From Adineta vaga (Eukaryota; Rotifera): 64,000 bases of DNA. Positions 24,713 to 38,600 of the stretch are shown piece by piece (positions within the stretch are counted from its first letter, which is position 1; the number at the start of each line of letters is the position of its first letter). A model generated the notes under the pieces. That model saw only the letters and a program-made list of their open reading frames with translations, was not told the origin of the DNA and made no database searches. The stretch covers positions 13,640,001-13,704,000 of the forward strand of contig CP075494.1 of NCBI GenBank assembly GCA_021613535.1. Direction: 5' to 3'. The position numbers and the translations under genes are program-made.

Positions 24713-27149
24713 CCAAAAAACAGATATACATATGTACATTTCGTGATTCATTCAAAGAGATATAATCATATTTAAAAACTAATTTCATGAGGCCTGGTAG
24801 AATCAATAAAATCCATTTTATAGTCAGTTGCACTAAATGAAAGAAACTGCTTTGAAAGTCAATGTCGATTACTTAGATGTGTCAGTGATGTGCATAATCG
24901 ACAAGATGTTCAAAGGAAGAATAGATTCTTATTTGATTTCATGCATGATAAGATAAACAAGTCAATTTTGCGTTCGAGGATTTTCTTACGTATAGATGCT
25001 AACGATCGAAGAACTCGATCAAGAAAATTGAATTATGGTCTAAGATCTACTATTCTATTAGTGAAGCACGCGATTAAGAAGAATAATCAGGAAGATTTAT
25101 TTTCACTAAATAATTGCGTTTGATGAATGTATATTAAGACATAATTTAACCGAGTATTTTGGGTTGAAAGAGTATAAAAGAAGAAAAATAAGTCCGAAGA
25201 TTTAATTGAAACATAAGAACTTTTCTTCTCGATACGTTCAATTTGAATAGTTATCAATCACTAATGAAAAACAAAGCAACGATATTCTATAGGGAGTTTT
25301 GAAAAAAGCAAACCAATGAATAATAAATTATTCAGATGAGAATGGTTAAAAATGAAATCTCTTTTTTTCTTTATTCATTGATTGATCAATCAATGCTCTA
25401 GTAATTTTATTTGAACAATAAAGAATAAATTATTAGATTCAGTATGTAAAATGTTTTCTAGAAGGTAAACAACATCAAACGTACTATTCATATCGATTGA
25501 TTACGTGCTATTCAACTAGTCAAGTAAATTTGTCAAAAACATTATTCATAAAATGCATTCAAGCTGCATTAATAAAACACACTTGCACTGCATTTCTTTT
25601 TTTCTTCTCTTAATCGAATACACAATTGGTATGTCCTATCATGGAACAGAAGAGAAAAATCTGTTCGACGCGATCAATTCCAATTTCAAGTAATGTGTAA
25701 AATATTTCTATTTGACTGATGTTTTTTTTTATAACAGTCATTTATGATCAATTAATGGTGTTTATATGAATATTAATTAGAATGTTAGTGTTTATCATGG
25801 TACGATAGATATGATTTAGTTAATAATAATGGACGAGAAGTATTTTATCATGTTTGAAAAGCCTTGTGCCGTTCTTATTTTTCTTCTTTATGATAGAGAA
25901 AAAGCATTACTACATTAGATTTCAATGTTCATTTATTTAAAAGCAAGAAAATCTTGAATATTCTTTAGATTAGTAACATTGACAGTATGTTAGAGTTTAT
26001 TATTGAATTATTAGTTTTTTTTTGTACAATGCTTCTCATTAAAGAAGTATCCCTCAGGAAAATTACAAGTAGCACATAAGTTCAATCCATAACAAAGACT
26101 ACTTGTAATATTTTTTAATAATAATAATCTTCGAGACGATTTTGCCTGAATTTTTTCATTAAATTCGACATGAAAAAAAGAAAACACATTTTATTAAGTG
26201 ACGTCTCTTCATAGTTTGATAAAGTAATTTTGTCTTTCGACATATGTCAATTTGACGCACGATGATTGAACTTGTCAATTAGATATGTTCGTTTTTTCGT
26301 ACTTTTATATTTAATGAAAATCATCATTTTCTTTGAGAACATCCGGAAGTTGTAGATCATTTCTTTGAAGATAAAAAGTTATTAATCTTTTCTTTTTTTT
26401 TGCTTTTACTGTCGTTTATTTTGCCTAACTAACTCTATATCCTTTCTGTCAACAGCTTCGGGTGTAAGCTTTTCGAACTATCAAGATACTTCATTTGATC
26501 TCATCGTGCGTAAGAATGACTGACACCGGAACTAATTCAAGGGTAGTAATATGAGAAAAGAAAAGAGAAATTATAAACAATGATCATCATTCTGCTCAAA
26601 AATTCGACGTCATTTGTAAGTGCAGATGACAGTCTGTCGAAATAATGCGTAGTAAAGTGAAAAAAAGTTATCTTAGTAAATATCTGCGAGAAAGTTGTTT
26701 TTCTTACTAAGATAGAAATGGGTATATCAAAATAGAAAGAGAACTATATTTACATTATGCATCTTGTTTTTGATTAGCTAGATACTTTTTTTGACATTTC
26801 TTGTTCCTTGCTTGTCTGTTCTTTTTTTAAGTTCTTTTCTTTTTGTTTTTCGAACAGAGATGAGCTTTTTTTCTTTGATAGATAGAAAACTAATTAGAAA
26901 AAAAATCACGTATTGGAAAAGACAATGAAAACGTTTATGAAGAAATTCTATTGATCCTTGATGATAAAAATATCTTCTTATCTTTATTCTCATCAAATTA
27001 GGTTGTTTTTGACAGGCACATATCTTCCAGATTGTCATTAATCCAAAACAATTACTTAGTTTTGCTTTTTAGTCCTTTTAGATGGCACAACAAACTAATA
27101 GAGTTGTTTTTTGACAACAATTTCGAAAACTCTTCTCGTACTAACAAAT
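24713..27149. other. intergenic region downstream of the ABCB gene
   Basis: About 2.4 kb with no supported gene. The short open frames here lack ATG starts or are T-rich. The distal part presumably contains the promoter of the GPCR gene. No repeats or mobile element ends were recognised. Confidence 0.5.
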
Positions 27150-28827
27150 ATGGTGACAAGCAACGATAGTAATACAACAATCCCATTGATTGAATGGTAT
27201 CCTGGTTTACAATTAATAGCATGTGTATTCTATAGTCTTATTCTTCTTGTTGGCGTAACTGGTAATATTTTAGTGATTGTTATTGTGATGAAATATCAAA
27301 ATATGCGCAATGCAACAAATTATCTTTTAACCAATTTATCGGTTGCTGATCTATGTGTTTTATTATTTTGTACAGCGGATGGTTACCAACATTTATATGG
27401 AAAAGATAAACATCGACTAGGAACTTTTATGTGTATGAAATTTAAGATAAATCATATTTCTTAAAGAGAATAATTCATTTCAATTGTATTTTTAGGTAGA
27501 TTTAGTCCATTTGTACAAAATGCAACGGCAACTTGTTCAGTTTTGACCATTATGGCGATTAGTTATGAACGATATATTGCAATTTGTCAACCATTTAAAG
27601 TAAATAAATAGTTTGGAAGAATTATTTTGAATGAAATTACAAAAACACGTTCGTTTAGACAAATTCTCTTCGTTTAACGGTATTTCACACACTACCAACA
27701 GTTATTATTTTTTGGATTATATCTTGTTCTATATCAATACCTTTCTTCATATTTACGAACACATATATTGTTCAATCAACTTATCATGAATTTATTACAA
27801 TTTGTAAGACAAAAAAAAGAGAGAAGAAATCATATATAAGTTCGTTTCTGTTCGATAGGTTTAACACAATTCTATTCGAAATGGTCTACTTGGTATCTTA
27901 TACCGTGTACAGTAATAATTTATATTATTATCTCAATCATGCTTGTCTATTGGTACTATTCCATTTGTTCGGTATTATTCAATCGAGAAGCTCTTCTACG
28001 TGATAATACGATTGTTACACGTTATCGACGACAAGTTGCCCAATTACTCATTACATTAATTATTTCATTTTTCGTTTTGATTTTACCATATAAAATATGG
28101 GCTATTATTCAACCTCAATTAAGTATAGAACAATTTCATCAATTAGGATTTCGTCGACATTCATTAATTATTATTATTACACGTGCATTACTTTATTTAA
28201 ATTCAGCAGTAAGTTTTCCCTATAAATCTCGATAAAGTACAACAATAGATTATTCATTGAACTGGATCGAAGTACCTAGGAAAAAAACTTCTAATTATTT
28301 TCTTCGAAATGTCAAAGTATCCAAATTATAGATGTTTATTTGTTTCCGTTTTATGAATCATAATGATAATGTTTATATAACTAGTTCAGTTTTAGACAGT
28401 CATACGAATGAATATAATTTTTTTACACTTTCGAACATTTAGTCAAGATGAATCATCTAATCTGTGAAATCATTATTGATATTTTGTTTTATTTTATTTT
28501 ATTTAGATCAATCCTTTATTATATTCCATAATGTCAACAAAGTTTCGTCAAAGTTTTGTTCGTCTTTGTGGTAGTTACTGGCCAAATACAAAAAATCGAA
28601 ATTCATCTGTTGTTCTCTATTGTAAAGAATATCCTAAACGTATATCATCTATCAATGGTCAACCAAATGGTTTCGGTGGCGTAACATCAAGTATAGGTCG
28701 ATTATCTTATCAACAAGGAAATCCTCAGTATTTACAAGAAAAAGAAAAAAAATTTCTACTGGTTGACAATACACCAACACCGGCTACTTCAACAGCAGGT
28801 GAAACATCAAAATATATTTTTCCGTAA
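27150..28827 (+). CDS. class A (rhodopsin-like) neuropeptide-type GPCR
   Basis: Five exons (27150-27432, 27496-27599, 27659-27803, 27859-28208, 28507-28827) join in phase to give 400 residues. The start is the ATG at 27150, followed by N-glycosylation sites in NDSNTT. TM1 holds GNILVIVIV, TM2 LSVADLCVLL, a Cys precedes TM3 (GTFMC), TM3 ends ERYIAIC in place of DRY, and TM7 has NPLLY followed by helix 8 (FRQSFVRLCG). The TM3 region (PFVQNATATCSVLTIMAISYERY) resembles TRH, ghrelin and related peptide receptors, so the ligand is probably a neuropeptide. That is inference. TM6 reads FFVLILPYKIW, lacking the usual CWxP tryptophan. The C-terminal tail is about 90 residues and Ser/Thr-rich. Confidence 0.88.
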
Positions 28828-29619
28828 TGAATTTTATTGATGTTGCTAACTATATCCCGTGAAAATCATATCTATTTGTCTCGATATGTATATTTTTTGA
28901 AAATAAAAAATCATTACAAAAAATCAATATACATTGTCAGAAGACGGCAAGTTGCTTGCAGCTATTCAAATATGTAGCTGAGAGGAAACAAAATGTCGTC
29001 GAGGCCTTCTTTTTCTTTTATCTTCAATATGAAAAGTACTTTTTCTCTTCTTTTCTCCTTACGTTTATTACGCAGTCACAGTTTCCAAGGAGAATGTCTT
29101 TGAATATCACTTCTTTCTATTTAACAAGTTTACTATGCACTTAGACCGATTCATAATATCATAAATACCTTGTATGAAAACTAGAAATAAATAAACACAT
29201 TATCAATCTATCGATTCGAACAACACAAGAAGATTTTCATAAACTGCTCTCTATCTTTTCACCAAATATTTCTATAATCTAAATGATTATCAGTGGCATC
29301 TACTGATATAATTCATCTCAAATATGAAACTCTTCAAAAAAAAGAAGAATCTTATTAAATTTTTTTTTTCTCATTTAAAATAATCAAGCTAATTACCCAA
29401 TCACATTTGCATATCAATTAACTAATTACTGTTGTCATAGTATTTAAAACAATAATGCTATAACTGAGAGCAATGTAAATTATCTTATCTCGAGAGTCCA
29501 TATATATATATATTACCTTTTCGATTTTCAGATTACAGATCAATAAAGAAAAAGCCGTTCTATTTACTTTAAGAACAGTTCTTTTTTTCTCTACTTACTT
29601 TATCAATATACTTATTCTT
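28828..29619. other. intergenic region before the dynein gene
   Basis: About 0.8 kb with an AATAAA near 28898 that probably serves the GPCR gene, followed by the presumed dynein promoter. No coding sequence is seen. Confidence 0.5.
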
Positions 29620-32600
29620 ATGGCATCATCATTATCATCGAAAACTCGTCATTTACAACATCCATCCTCCGCAACAACAAGTCGTCTTCGAGTTAATACC
29701 ATTAGTCGAGAGAATATTAATGATATGCAGGTGATTACTTATACGTCTCGCTCTCTCGACAAAAGAGAACTATCGATAGAGAGAGAGAGAGAGAGAAAAA
29801 TTTAATCGATGTTCTCCTCGAGAAGAGAAAGAAAGAGAAACATTTTTGTGTACATAAGAAAAATCTTCAGAATTGACATTCATCAATTGATATCGATCAA
29901 TGAATAGAAACCTAAATGAACAAGCTATTACGGAGAAAAAGAATGAGCATGTGATCGATCAATCAAAAAAGAAAAATAGTCTCTTTTAATATCTGAAAAC
30001 GACTAATGAAATACGTCTTTTCTTTTTATTCTAAAATAGTTCAGATTTTCACGTCGGTTCACATGACAAGATTCTTTATGTTAATTTTTTTGATGTGATA
30101 AGACATGTTAATATGACAAAGATAGTAACTATAACAACGATAACAATGTTCTGTTTTATTTCTATATGAAAAAGAGTTACTCAGAATACAATCAGTTAAG
30201 ATGTTTTCACGTTTGAGACAAAATATCTCGGCTGTTGAATATGCAGTAGGTTATTTCTTTTGGAAAATAGAAATTTTATTTAAGATTTTCATTCTTTTTA
30301 TCAATAGCAACGTCTTCGAGAAGAGCGTGAACAAAAACGAGCTCATCTCGATGAACGAAATCGTTATTTTTTTGATCTTATTGCAACAAGACTCGATGTT
30401 GATCGAAATGAAATCGAAGATAATATTCTCGAAAGTCCCAATGTAAGTATACATTCATTGTTTTTTGTAACAAACGACATTTCATTATTTAGTTTAATCT
30501 TATGGATCAATTCTTTGCTGAAAATGGTAATCAATACCTTGTCTTTTTCTATCAAGAACCCGATACTGAAAGTCATCAAAGTGGATGTAAGATTTTAACT
30601 ACATCTTTCTTCTTCATTTGATTATCTTTCTAGCTGATGTATATCGTCAACGTTATTCTATACATTCGAGTCATTCAGGCGCAAGTAGTACAAAACCATC
30701 GAAACCTAAAGTGACCATTGCTGATTTGAATGAACAAAGTTTACAAGGCATATGTTTTTGTTTTCTTCGAAATTCAAAAACTATGAACATTACAGAACAA
30801 AATATTGCAAATGTAAGATTGTTTTGTCTTTTCCTATGAACATATTATCAGTTGATGTTTGTATGTTTTTAGGAAGTTCTTTTTCATACACTCGAATGTC
30901 AAACGGAACCGATTCTTCAAGCATTAAGTCGTTCGATATCGGATGTTTATTTACCATATTTTCAAGCATCGGAAACAAGTTGGGGTTCGGACAAGAATCA
31001 AATGATTAAGATTGATTTTCTTAGTCGATTAAGTAATTTTATTGATACATTAAATAGTGCACAAGAAAGTATTAATGAACGAATTTTATTTAAACCATGT
31101 GATCGAATTGATTTAACACAACTTCAAAGTCCAGTTGATTATGCGACGATTGCATCGAATCCGGAAAGTTTAGCATTGATTGAAGAAACAATGAAAACAT
31201 GGATTCGACAGATGGAACAAGTAAAACGAAAGAAAAAGAAATGTTTCGTGATAATAACGTTGATATTTTCTTTCTCTTGAAATTAAGGTTTTAGCAGAAA
31301 GTGAACAAATTCGTCGTGAAGCAGATAATATTGGTCCACGAGCTGAATTGGATTATTGGAAACGACGAATGACAAAATTTAACTTTTTACTTGATCAAAT
31401 TAAATCACCAAATGTTCGAGGTGTTTTAACAATCTTACAAACAGCAAAATCAAAACTTATTCAAGTAAATCACATAATTTGTTTTCTTTTTCTCTTTTCA
31501 AGATAATTCTTTTCTTTTGTCAACTAGCAATGGAAAGCTTTGGACATCAAAATTACTGATGCTGCTAATGAAGCGAAAGATAACGTTCGTTATTTATATA
31601 CATTAGAAAAATTCTGTGAACCACTATATAATTCTGATCCAGTATCAATGTTAGAATGTATTCCAGGTTTAATCAATGCTGTACGAATGATTCATTCCAT
31701 TTCAAGATATTACAATACATCTGAAAGAATGACATCGTTATTTATTAAAGTATATCGATTGTCCAACTCGTACCTTTAATATCTATTCGTTTGTTGTTTC
31801 TTTTAGATTACAAATCAAATGATTACGACATCGAAACTTTATATCACAAATAATTACACTCAAACAATCTGGTCACAACCGCAAGCACAAGTGATATCGA
31901 AATTACGTGATTGTATCAAATTAAATGAAGAATATCAACGATTTTTTCAATTAACAAAAGCAAAATTAGCATCAACACCAAATGAACGTCCATTTGATTT
32001 TAGTGAGATGTATATTTTTGGTAAATTCGATTCATTTGTTCGACGATGTGAAAAAATTATCAATATATTTGCAACGATAAATATGTATTCATGTTTAGCA
32101 GAATCGAAAATCGAAGGTATATCAGCTTTTCATACAAAATTCAATTCCATCGTTTCGACAATGAAACGAAAAGATTATGATTTTCTTGATCAACGTAAAC
32201 AGGATGTTGATAATGATATTGATGATTTTCGTCGTTCAATAATCGATCTTCATCAAAATCTCAATGATTTTCTTGATAAAAATTTCAATTCAATCAAAAG
32301 TATTGAACGTGCATTGACAACATTGAAACGTTTTGAAAAATTACAATTACCAAATATTGGTTTAAATGAGAAATATGCAAAAATTTTACTACAATATTCC
32401 AAAGATCTTGATTTAGTCGCGAAAATCTATCAGAAAAATTCCAAAGAACCATCCATTCCAAGAGATCTACCACCAACAGCTGGTATAAAACTTCCTTTTG
32501 TTCCGTTATTCTTGTCTATATTTCTTCATTTTTAGGTCGAATTGTTTGGGCACGACAATTATATAAACGTATTCATCAACCTATGGAAATCTTTTCGGAA

Positions 32601-35600
32601 AATCAAACTATTCTTCAATATCCTGAAGCAAAGAAAATCATTAAGAATTATAATCAGTTATCAAAAGTTCTTCTCTCATATGAACTTTTATATCATCGTG
32701 CATGGCTTCGTCAAGTTGATGTCGTATCTACAGGTGTTCATTCAAGTATTTTAGTACGAATTAATCGTGAAGATATACTGTCTGCGAGTGCTTCAATGAA
32801 TACACCATCATCATCAATTGTAACATCAACATCTCAAACAAATCCGGAATATTTTGTGAATTTCGATCCAAATATTTTAGAATTAATACGTGAAACTCAA
32901 TGTTTAGCACGTTTAGGTTTAGAAATTCCGAAAGAAGCTATTCTTCTCGCACAACGTGAAGATGTTCTGAAGAAGTATTATCAAAATTTAATACAATTAG
33001 TTGAAAAAAATAAACAATTACGAGAGAAAGTCAAACAACCATTTGAAGCACTGTTAGCTCCGAAAATTCATCGATTAAATGATATTATTAAACCTGGTCT
33101 TACATCAATTACATGGACATCATTAAACATCGATGATTTCGTCATGACCGTTCGTTGAAATTCATCATTTTGTTCTTTTGTTTTTTTTTGAATATTGTTT
33201 CTTGTGTAGGTCAATTCTGCATTAGACGAATTTGATTTAATGTTAGAACGAATGAATAATTTAGTTACTTATCGAATCGATGCATTACTTCATGAAATTA
33301 GTACCGTATCTCTTTGTAATATACCTGATGAAGAACCTATAACACCTGAAAAATTCTTGAAAGATACTCAAGTAAGATTCGAAAAAATTGTGATTCTTTG
33401 ATTTTTTGTTTTATTCGAAATAGAAATTATGTGATCTTGCCGCAAAAGAAATTCAAATCAAATCTCATAATATTGAAGATGCCGTTTTCGAAGTTATTGA
33501 TCTTTTATGTGGTGATATTGCACTGGGTGATACAGATGGTGATTTACAAATTCAATATTCAAGTGTTGGTTTAGGTCTAGATAATGAAGAATCAGATGGT
33601 ATGAAAATAAATTTGTAAGGGAATTTTTATGAATGATGAAAGTGTATTTTAGATGAAGCAAATGCTGTACATGATCATCATTCAAGAAGATCAACACGAT
33701 TGACAACAATAAATGCAACTCGACAAGCATCATCGATTTCATCGTCGAGTGGACAGAAGAAATCTGCAGTCATTTTACGAGCATCATCTCAACGGAAGCG
33801 AGAACAACAAATCGAAAATTTACCAAATGCTATTGCAGATTTACTCAATCATTTTAGTCATCGAAATCTCGATGCTATTATACGTGTTATTCGAATAACT
33901 TTAGAAAAAATAAAGAAAAGAATTACATCAACACTTGATTATGGTAGGAGAAAGAAAATCTTTTATACGAAGTCTACTATGAAATTTTCGTAGGTCAAAA
34001 TCGTCCAGAACCTCCGTTATTCAAAGTTTTTGCTGAATTAACCATACCAAATGTAACAATACATCCTCCTGCTGATGAAGTACAAGTGTATGTCAACAGA
34101 GTTGTACAAACAATTATTTCGGTATCGAAAAATGTCTCTCAATGGAATAAAGAAAAACCAAAAGTAATTCAAAATTTCATATTGAACGACTAAAACTTCT
34201 CATTCTTGTTCTTTAGAAAAAACGTAGCAATAACAAAAAATCTACAGTCAATAATTCCGAGGAAAACAATGAACGTTTTCCTACCAATCGCGATGATGAA
34301 CTGAATCCACCGATCATTGCCAATAATCCAGATTCAATCGACAATATTCTTCCCCGATCACGAGTTAATACTGTCGATGATCAACAACAAGCACCTCGAG
34401 TTCAATTTACAACAACAAATAACTTCTATAAAAACGTAACTGACAACAAAGATATTGCAAAACTCATCGCTCAATTAGCAACATGTATCAATTCTACGAA
34501 AAAAGTACTATTTCAAATCTATCTTTTCATTTTCTATTCTTTCTCTTCTAAAGGAAATCATAACAGCATTGGAAATCTTTTTGCAATATAACTCTCTGTG
34601 GCTACGAGATCATGATGATGAATTACGACAATTTCTTGCTAACGATCCACATGTATCGGAATTTGAAAGTGAAATAAAATTTTATGAAAATCTTTCGACA
34701 AATATTAATTCACAACCGGAATATCTATCTGTTGGACCATTAGCAATCTTTACTGGTAGACTTGAAGATTTACATCTTGAGAACGATTTTCTTAATTTTT
34801 CTTTCTTTAGAGCATTTAAAATTTGCACTAAATCAAGAAGTTCGAGAATGGGTTGTTCTCTATGGTCAAGCATGCAATGTTAAATATCGAAAAGAAATGA
34901 ATCAAGTGTTAACTTTTATTGAAGATATTGAAAAACGATTATCACGTGAAATCAAAGATTTAGAAGATATTCGTTTAGTAATGATTGCTGTAAAAGATTT
35001 ACGAGAAAATGAAATTCGTATCGATATGAATATCACACCAATTGAAGAATCATATGCTATGTTACAAGTTCACGATGTGAAAATTTCTCGAGAAGAAGTA
35101 GAACGATCAGAAACACTTCGATATCGTTGGGGAAGATTACAAAGTCGTTGTGTAAGATGAAATTTCTATCTCAAAACTTCTTTGTTCATGTTAATGTTTT
35201 TCTTTCAGGCAAATATGACATCTTATTTACTGGATATTCAACCAAAATATCGTTCAGAATTATTGAAAAATGTGAAATTATTTCACGAAGAATGTGCACA
35301 ATTCTATAATGATTATGAACAACGTGGACCAACACAACCTGGTTTAAGTCCACGTGAATCAAGTGATCGACAAATTCTATTTCAAAGTCGAGTAGAAAAT
35401 TTATATAAAAAATATGAAACTTATCATGGTGGTGAACAATTATTTGCATTACCAGTGACAGAATATCCACATTTGGAAAAAATTCGAAAAGATCTTAGTT
35501 TATTACAACGTCTCTATGGTTTATACAATCGTGTATTAGATACTGTTGCTGGATATTTCGATATTGCATGGACTGAAGTGAATATTGATCGAATTAATCA

Positions 35601-38600
35601 AGAATTATCAGAATTTCAAACAGCTTGTAGAAAATTACCGAAAGGTTTAAGAGAATTTCCTGCCTTTCATGCATTGAAGAAAACAATTGATGATTTTAGT
35701 GAATGTGAGATGTTTATTTGAAGGAACTTTCGTTTTTTTTTATGTTTGATTTCTTTCAGGTTGTCCATTATTAGAAATGATGTCAAATCGTGCCATGCAA
35801 CATCGACATTGGCAACGAATAGTAGAAGTAACCGGTGTAGGAAATCTTGATATTGAAGCAGAAGATTTACGATTACGTAATATAATGGATTTACCATTAT
35901 TAAAATTTAAAGAAGATATCGAAGATATTTGTATTGCTGCTGTGAAAGAACGAGACATTGAAGCGAAACTACGACAAGTTGAATATGATTGGAGAACGCA
36001 AGAATTTCATTTTGCTCAATTTAAATCTCGAGGTGAATTATTATTGAAAGGCGATCGAATTCAAGAAGTGATTAGTTTATTAGAAGATTCATTAATGTTA
36101 TTAGGTTCATTAATGTCTAATAGGTTTGTTCTTTGATTTCTGTGAATTGTAATTGATAATTCGTCTATTCGTAGATATAATGTTCCATTTCGAAAACAAA
36201 TTCAAAAATGGGTCAAAGATCTAACTGATACTAATGAAATTATTGAAAATTGGTTGCGTGTACAAAATTTATGGGTTTACCTTGAAGCTGTTTTTGTTGG
36301 TGGAGATATTGCGAAACAATTACCACAAGAAGCGAAACGTTTTTCATCGATTGATAAATCTTGGCTTAAAATCATGTCCAAAGCACATGAACAACCAACT
36401 GTTGTTCAATGTTGTGCAAGTGATGAAGCATTAAAACAATTATTACCACATCTACTTGAACAACTGGAATTATGTCAAAAATCATTGACGGGCTATTTAG
36501 AACGAAAACGTTTACTTTTCCCACGATTCTTCTTTGTTTCTGATCCTGCTTTACTAGAAATCTTGGGACAAGCAAGTGATCCACATACAATCAAAGCACA
36601 TTTATCAAGTGTTTTTGATAATATTAAAACTGTACGTTTTCATGAGAAAGAATATGATAAAATTCTTACGATTGAATCATCGGAAGGTGAAACAATTGAT
36701 GTAAGTGACATTGATTTATCTTCTTTTTTTTATCATAAAAAAATGTGTTTTCTAGCTGGAAAAACCTATTAAAGCTGAAGGTAATGTCGAAATTTGGTTA
36801 ATGTCTCTTTTAAAAGAATCTCAACGATCATTACATGGTGTAATTCGTCAAGCTTATCATGCTTTAGCTGATATATCATCATTAAATTTCATTGAATTTC
36901 TCAATAGTTTTCCAGCACAAGTTGGTCTACTTGGTCTTCAATTGATTTGGACACGCGAAGCAACTTATGCATTACGAAATGCAAAATTAGATCGAAATGT
37001 TATGCGAGTAACTGCGAAAACATTTAGTGATCTTTTAGATTTGTTAATTGATCAAACAACACGAGATTTAACACATGTCGAACGGACGAAATTCGAAACA
37101 TTGATTACAATTCATGTACACCAAAAGGATATATTTGATGAACTTCTTCAAACAAATATTCGTTCTGCAACAGATTTTGATTGGCTTAAACAAACACGAT
37201 TTTATTTCAATGAAGAATTAGATAAAGTACAAATATCAATAACAGATGTCGATTTTTATTATATGAATGAATTTCTTGGTTGTAATGAACGTTTAGTTAT
37301 TACACCATTAACTGATCGATGTTATATTACATTAGCACAAGCTTTACATATGAGTATGGGTGGAGCTCCTGCTGGACCAGCTGGAACAGGTAAACAATTA
37401 TTTATTACATACTTTTTCGAAGGATTCTTATTATTTTTTTTCTCTTAGGAAAAACTGAAACTGTTAAAGATATGGGTCGATGTCTTGGCAAATATGTTGT
37501 CGTAAGTTCAATACGATGTGAAGCTTGTTTGATTATCTGTATATATTTAACGTTAGGTATTCAATTGTTCAGATCAAATGGATTTTCGTGGTTTAGGTCG
37601 TATATTTAAAGGTTTAGCACAATCTGGTTCATTTGGTTGTTTTGATGAATTTAATCGTATTGATTTACCTGTTCTTTCTGTTGCTGCTCAACAGATTGCT
37701 ATTGTACTTGCTTGTAAGAAAGAAAAGAAACGTCAATTTACTTTTACTGATGGTGATATCGTTGAAATGAACATGGGCTTTGGAATCTTTTTAACTATGA
37801 ATCCTGGTTATGCCGGACGACAAGAATTACCGGAAAATTTGAAAATTAATTTTCGGTCTGTTGCAATGATGGTACCAGATCGTTTACCAATCATTCGAGT
37901 AAAAATGGCTGCCTGTGGTTTTCGAGAGAATGTATCTCTTTCGAAAAAATTCTACACACTCTACAAACTCTGTGAAGAACAATTGAGTAAACAAGTAATG
38001 ATTGATAATGATGGTTTACCTATGAGATCAATAACGATAACATATCTTTTAGGTTCATTATGATTTTGGTTTACGAAATATTTTATCGGTCCTACGAACA
38101 CTTGGAGCTGTTAAACGTGCAAGTAAAGATGATTCGGAGAAGACTATCGTCATGCGAGTACTTCGAGATATGAATTTATCGAAATTAGTAAGAAGACACT
38201 CTCTCCTATCGATACGATACTGAAGAGTTTGTTAAAATACGTTTTTCTCTCTAGGTCGATGAAGATGAACCGTTATTTATATCTTTAATAAATGATCTAT
38301 TTCCAAATATCAAATTAGACAAAGAAAATTACATTGAATTAGAAGCAGCTATTGATAAAGAAACTCAATTAGCTGGACTTATCTGTCATCCACCATGGAT
38401 ATTAAAATTAATTCAAGTAAATTCTTTTTCTTGATCTTGGTTTGTTCAAAATATTATTCTTACTTTGTTATTTAGTTATATGAAACTCAACGTGTTCGTC
38501 ATGGTATGATGACATTAGGACCATCAGGTGTTGGTAAAACCTGTTGTATTCATACATTGATGAAATCATTGACTATTTGTGGTGAACCACATCGTGAAAT

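Noticed and set aside
24890-25123. 77-codon frame downstream of the ABC transporter
   Set aside because: It has no ATG start, no recognisable domain and no splice context.
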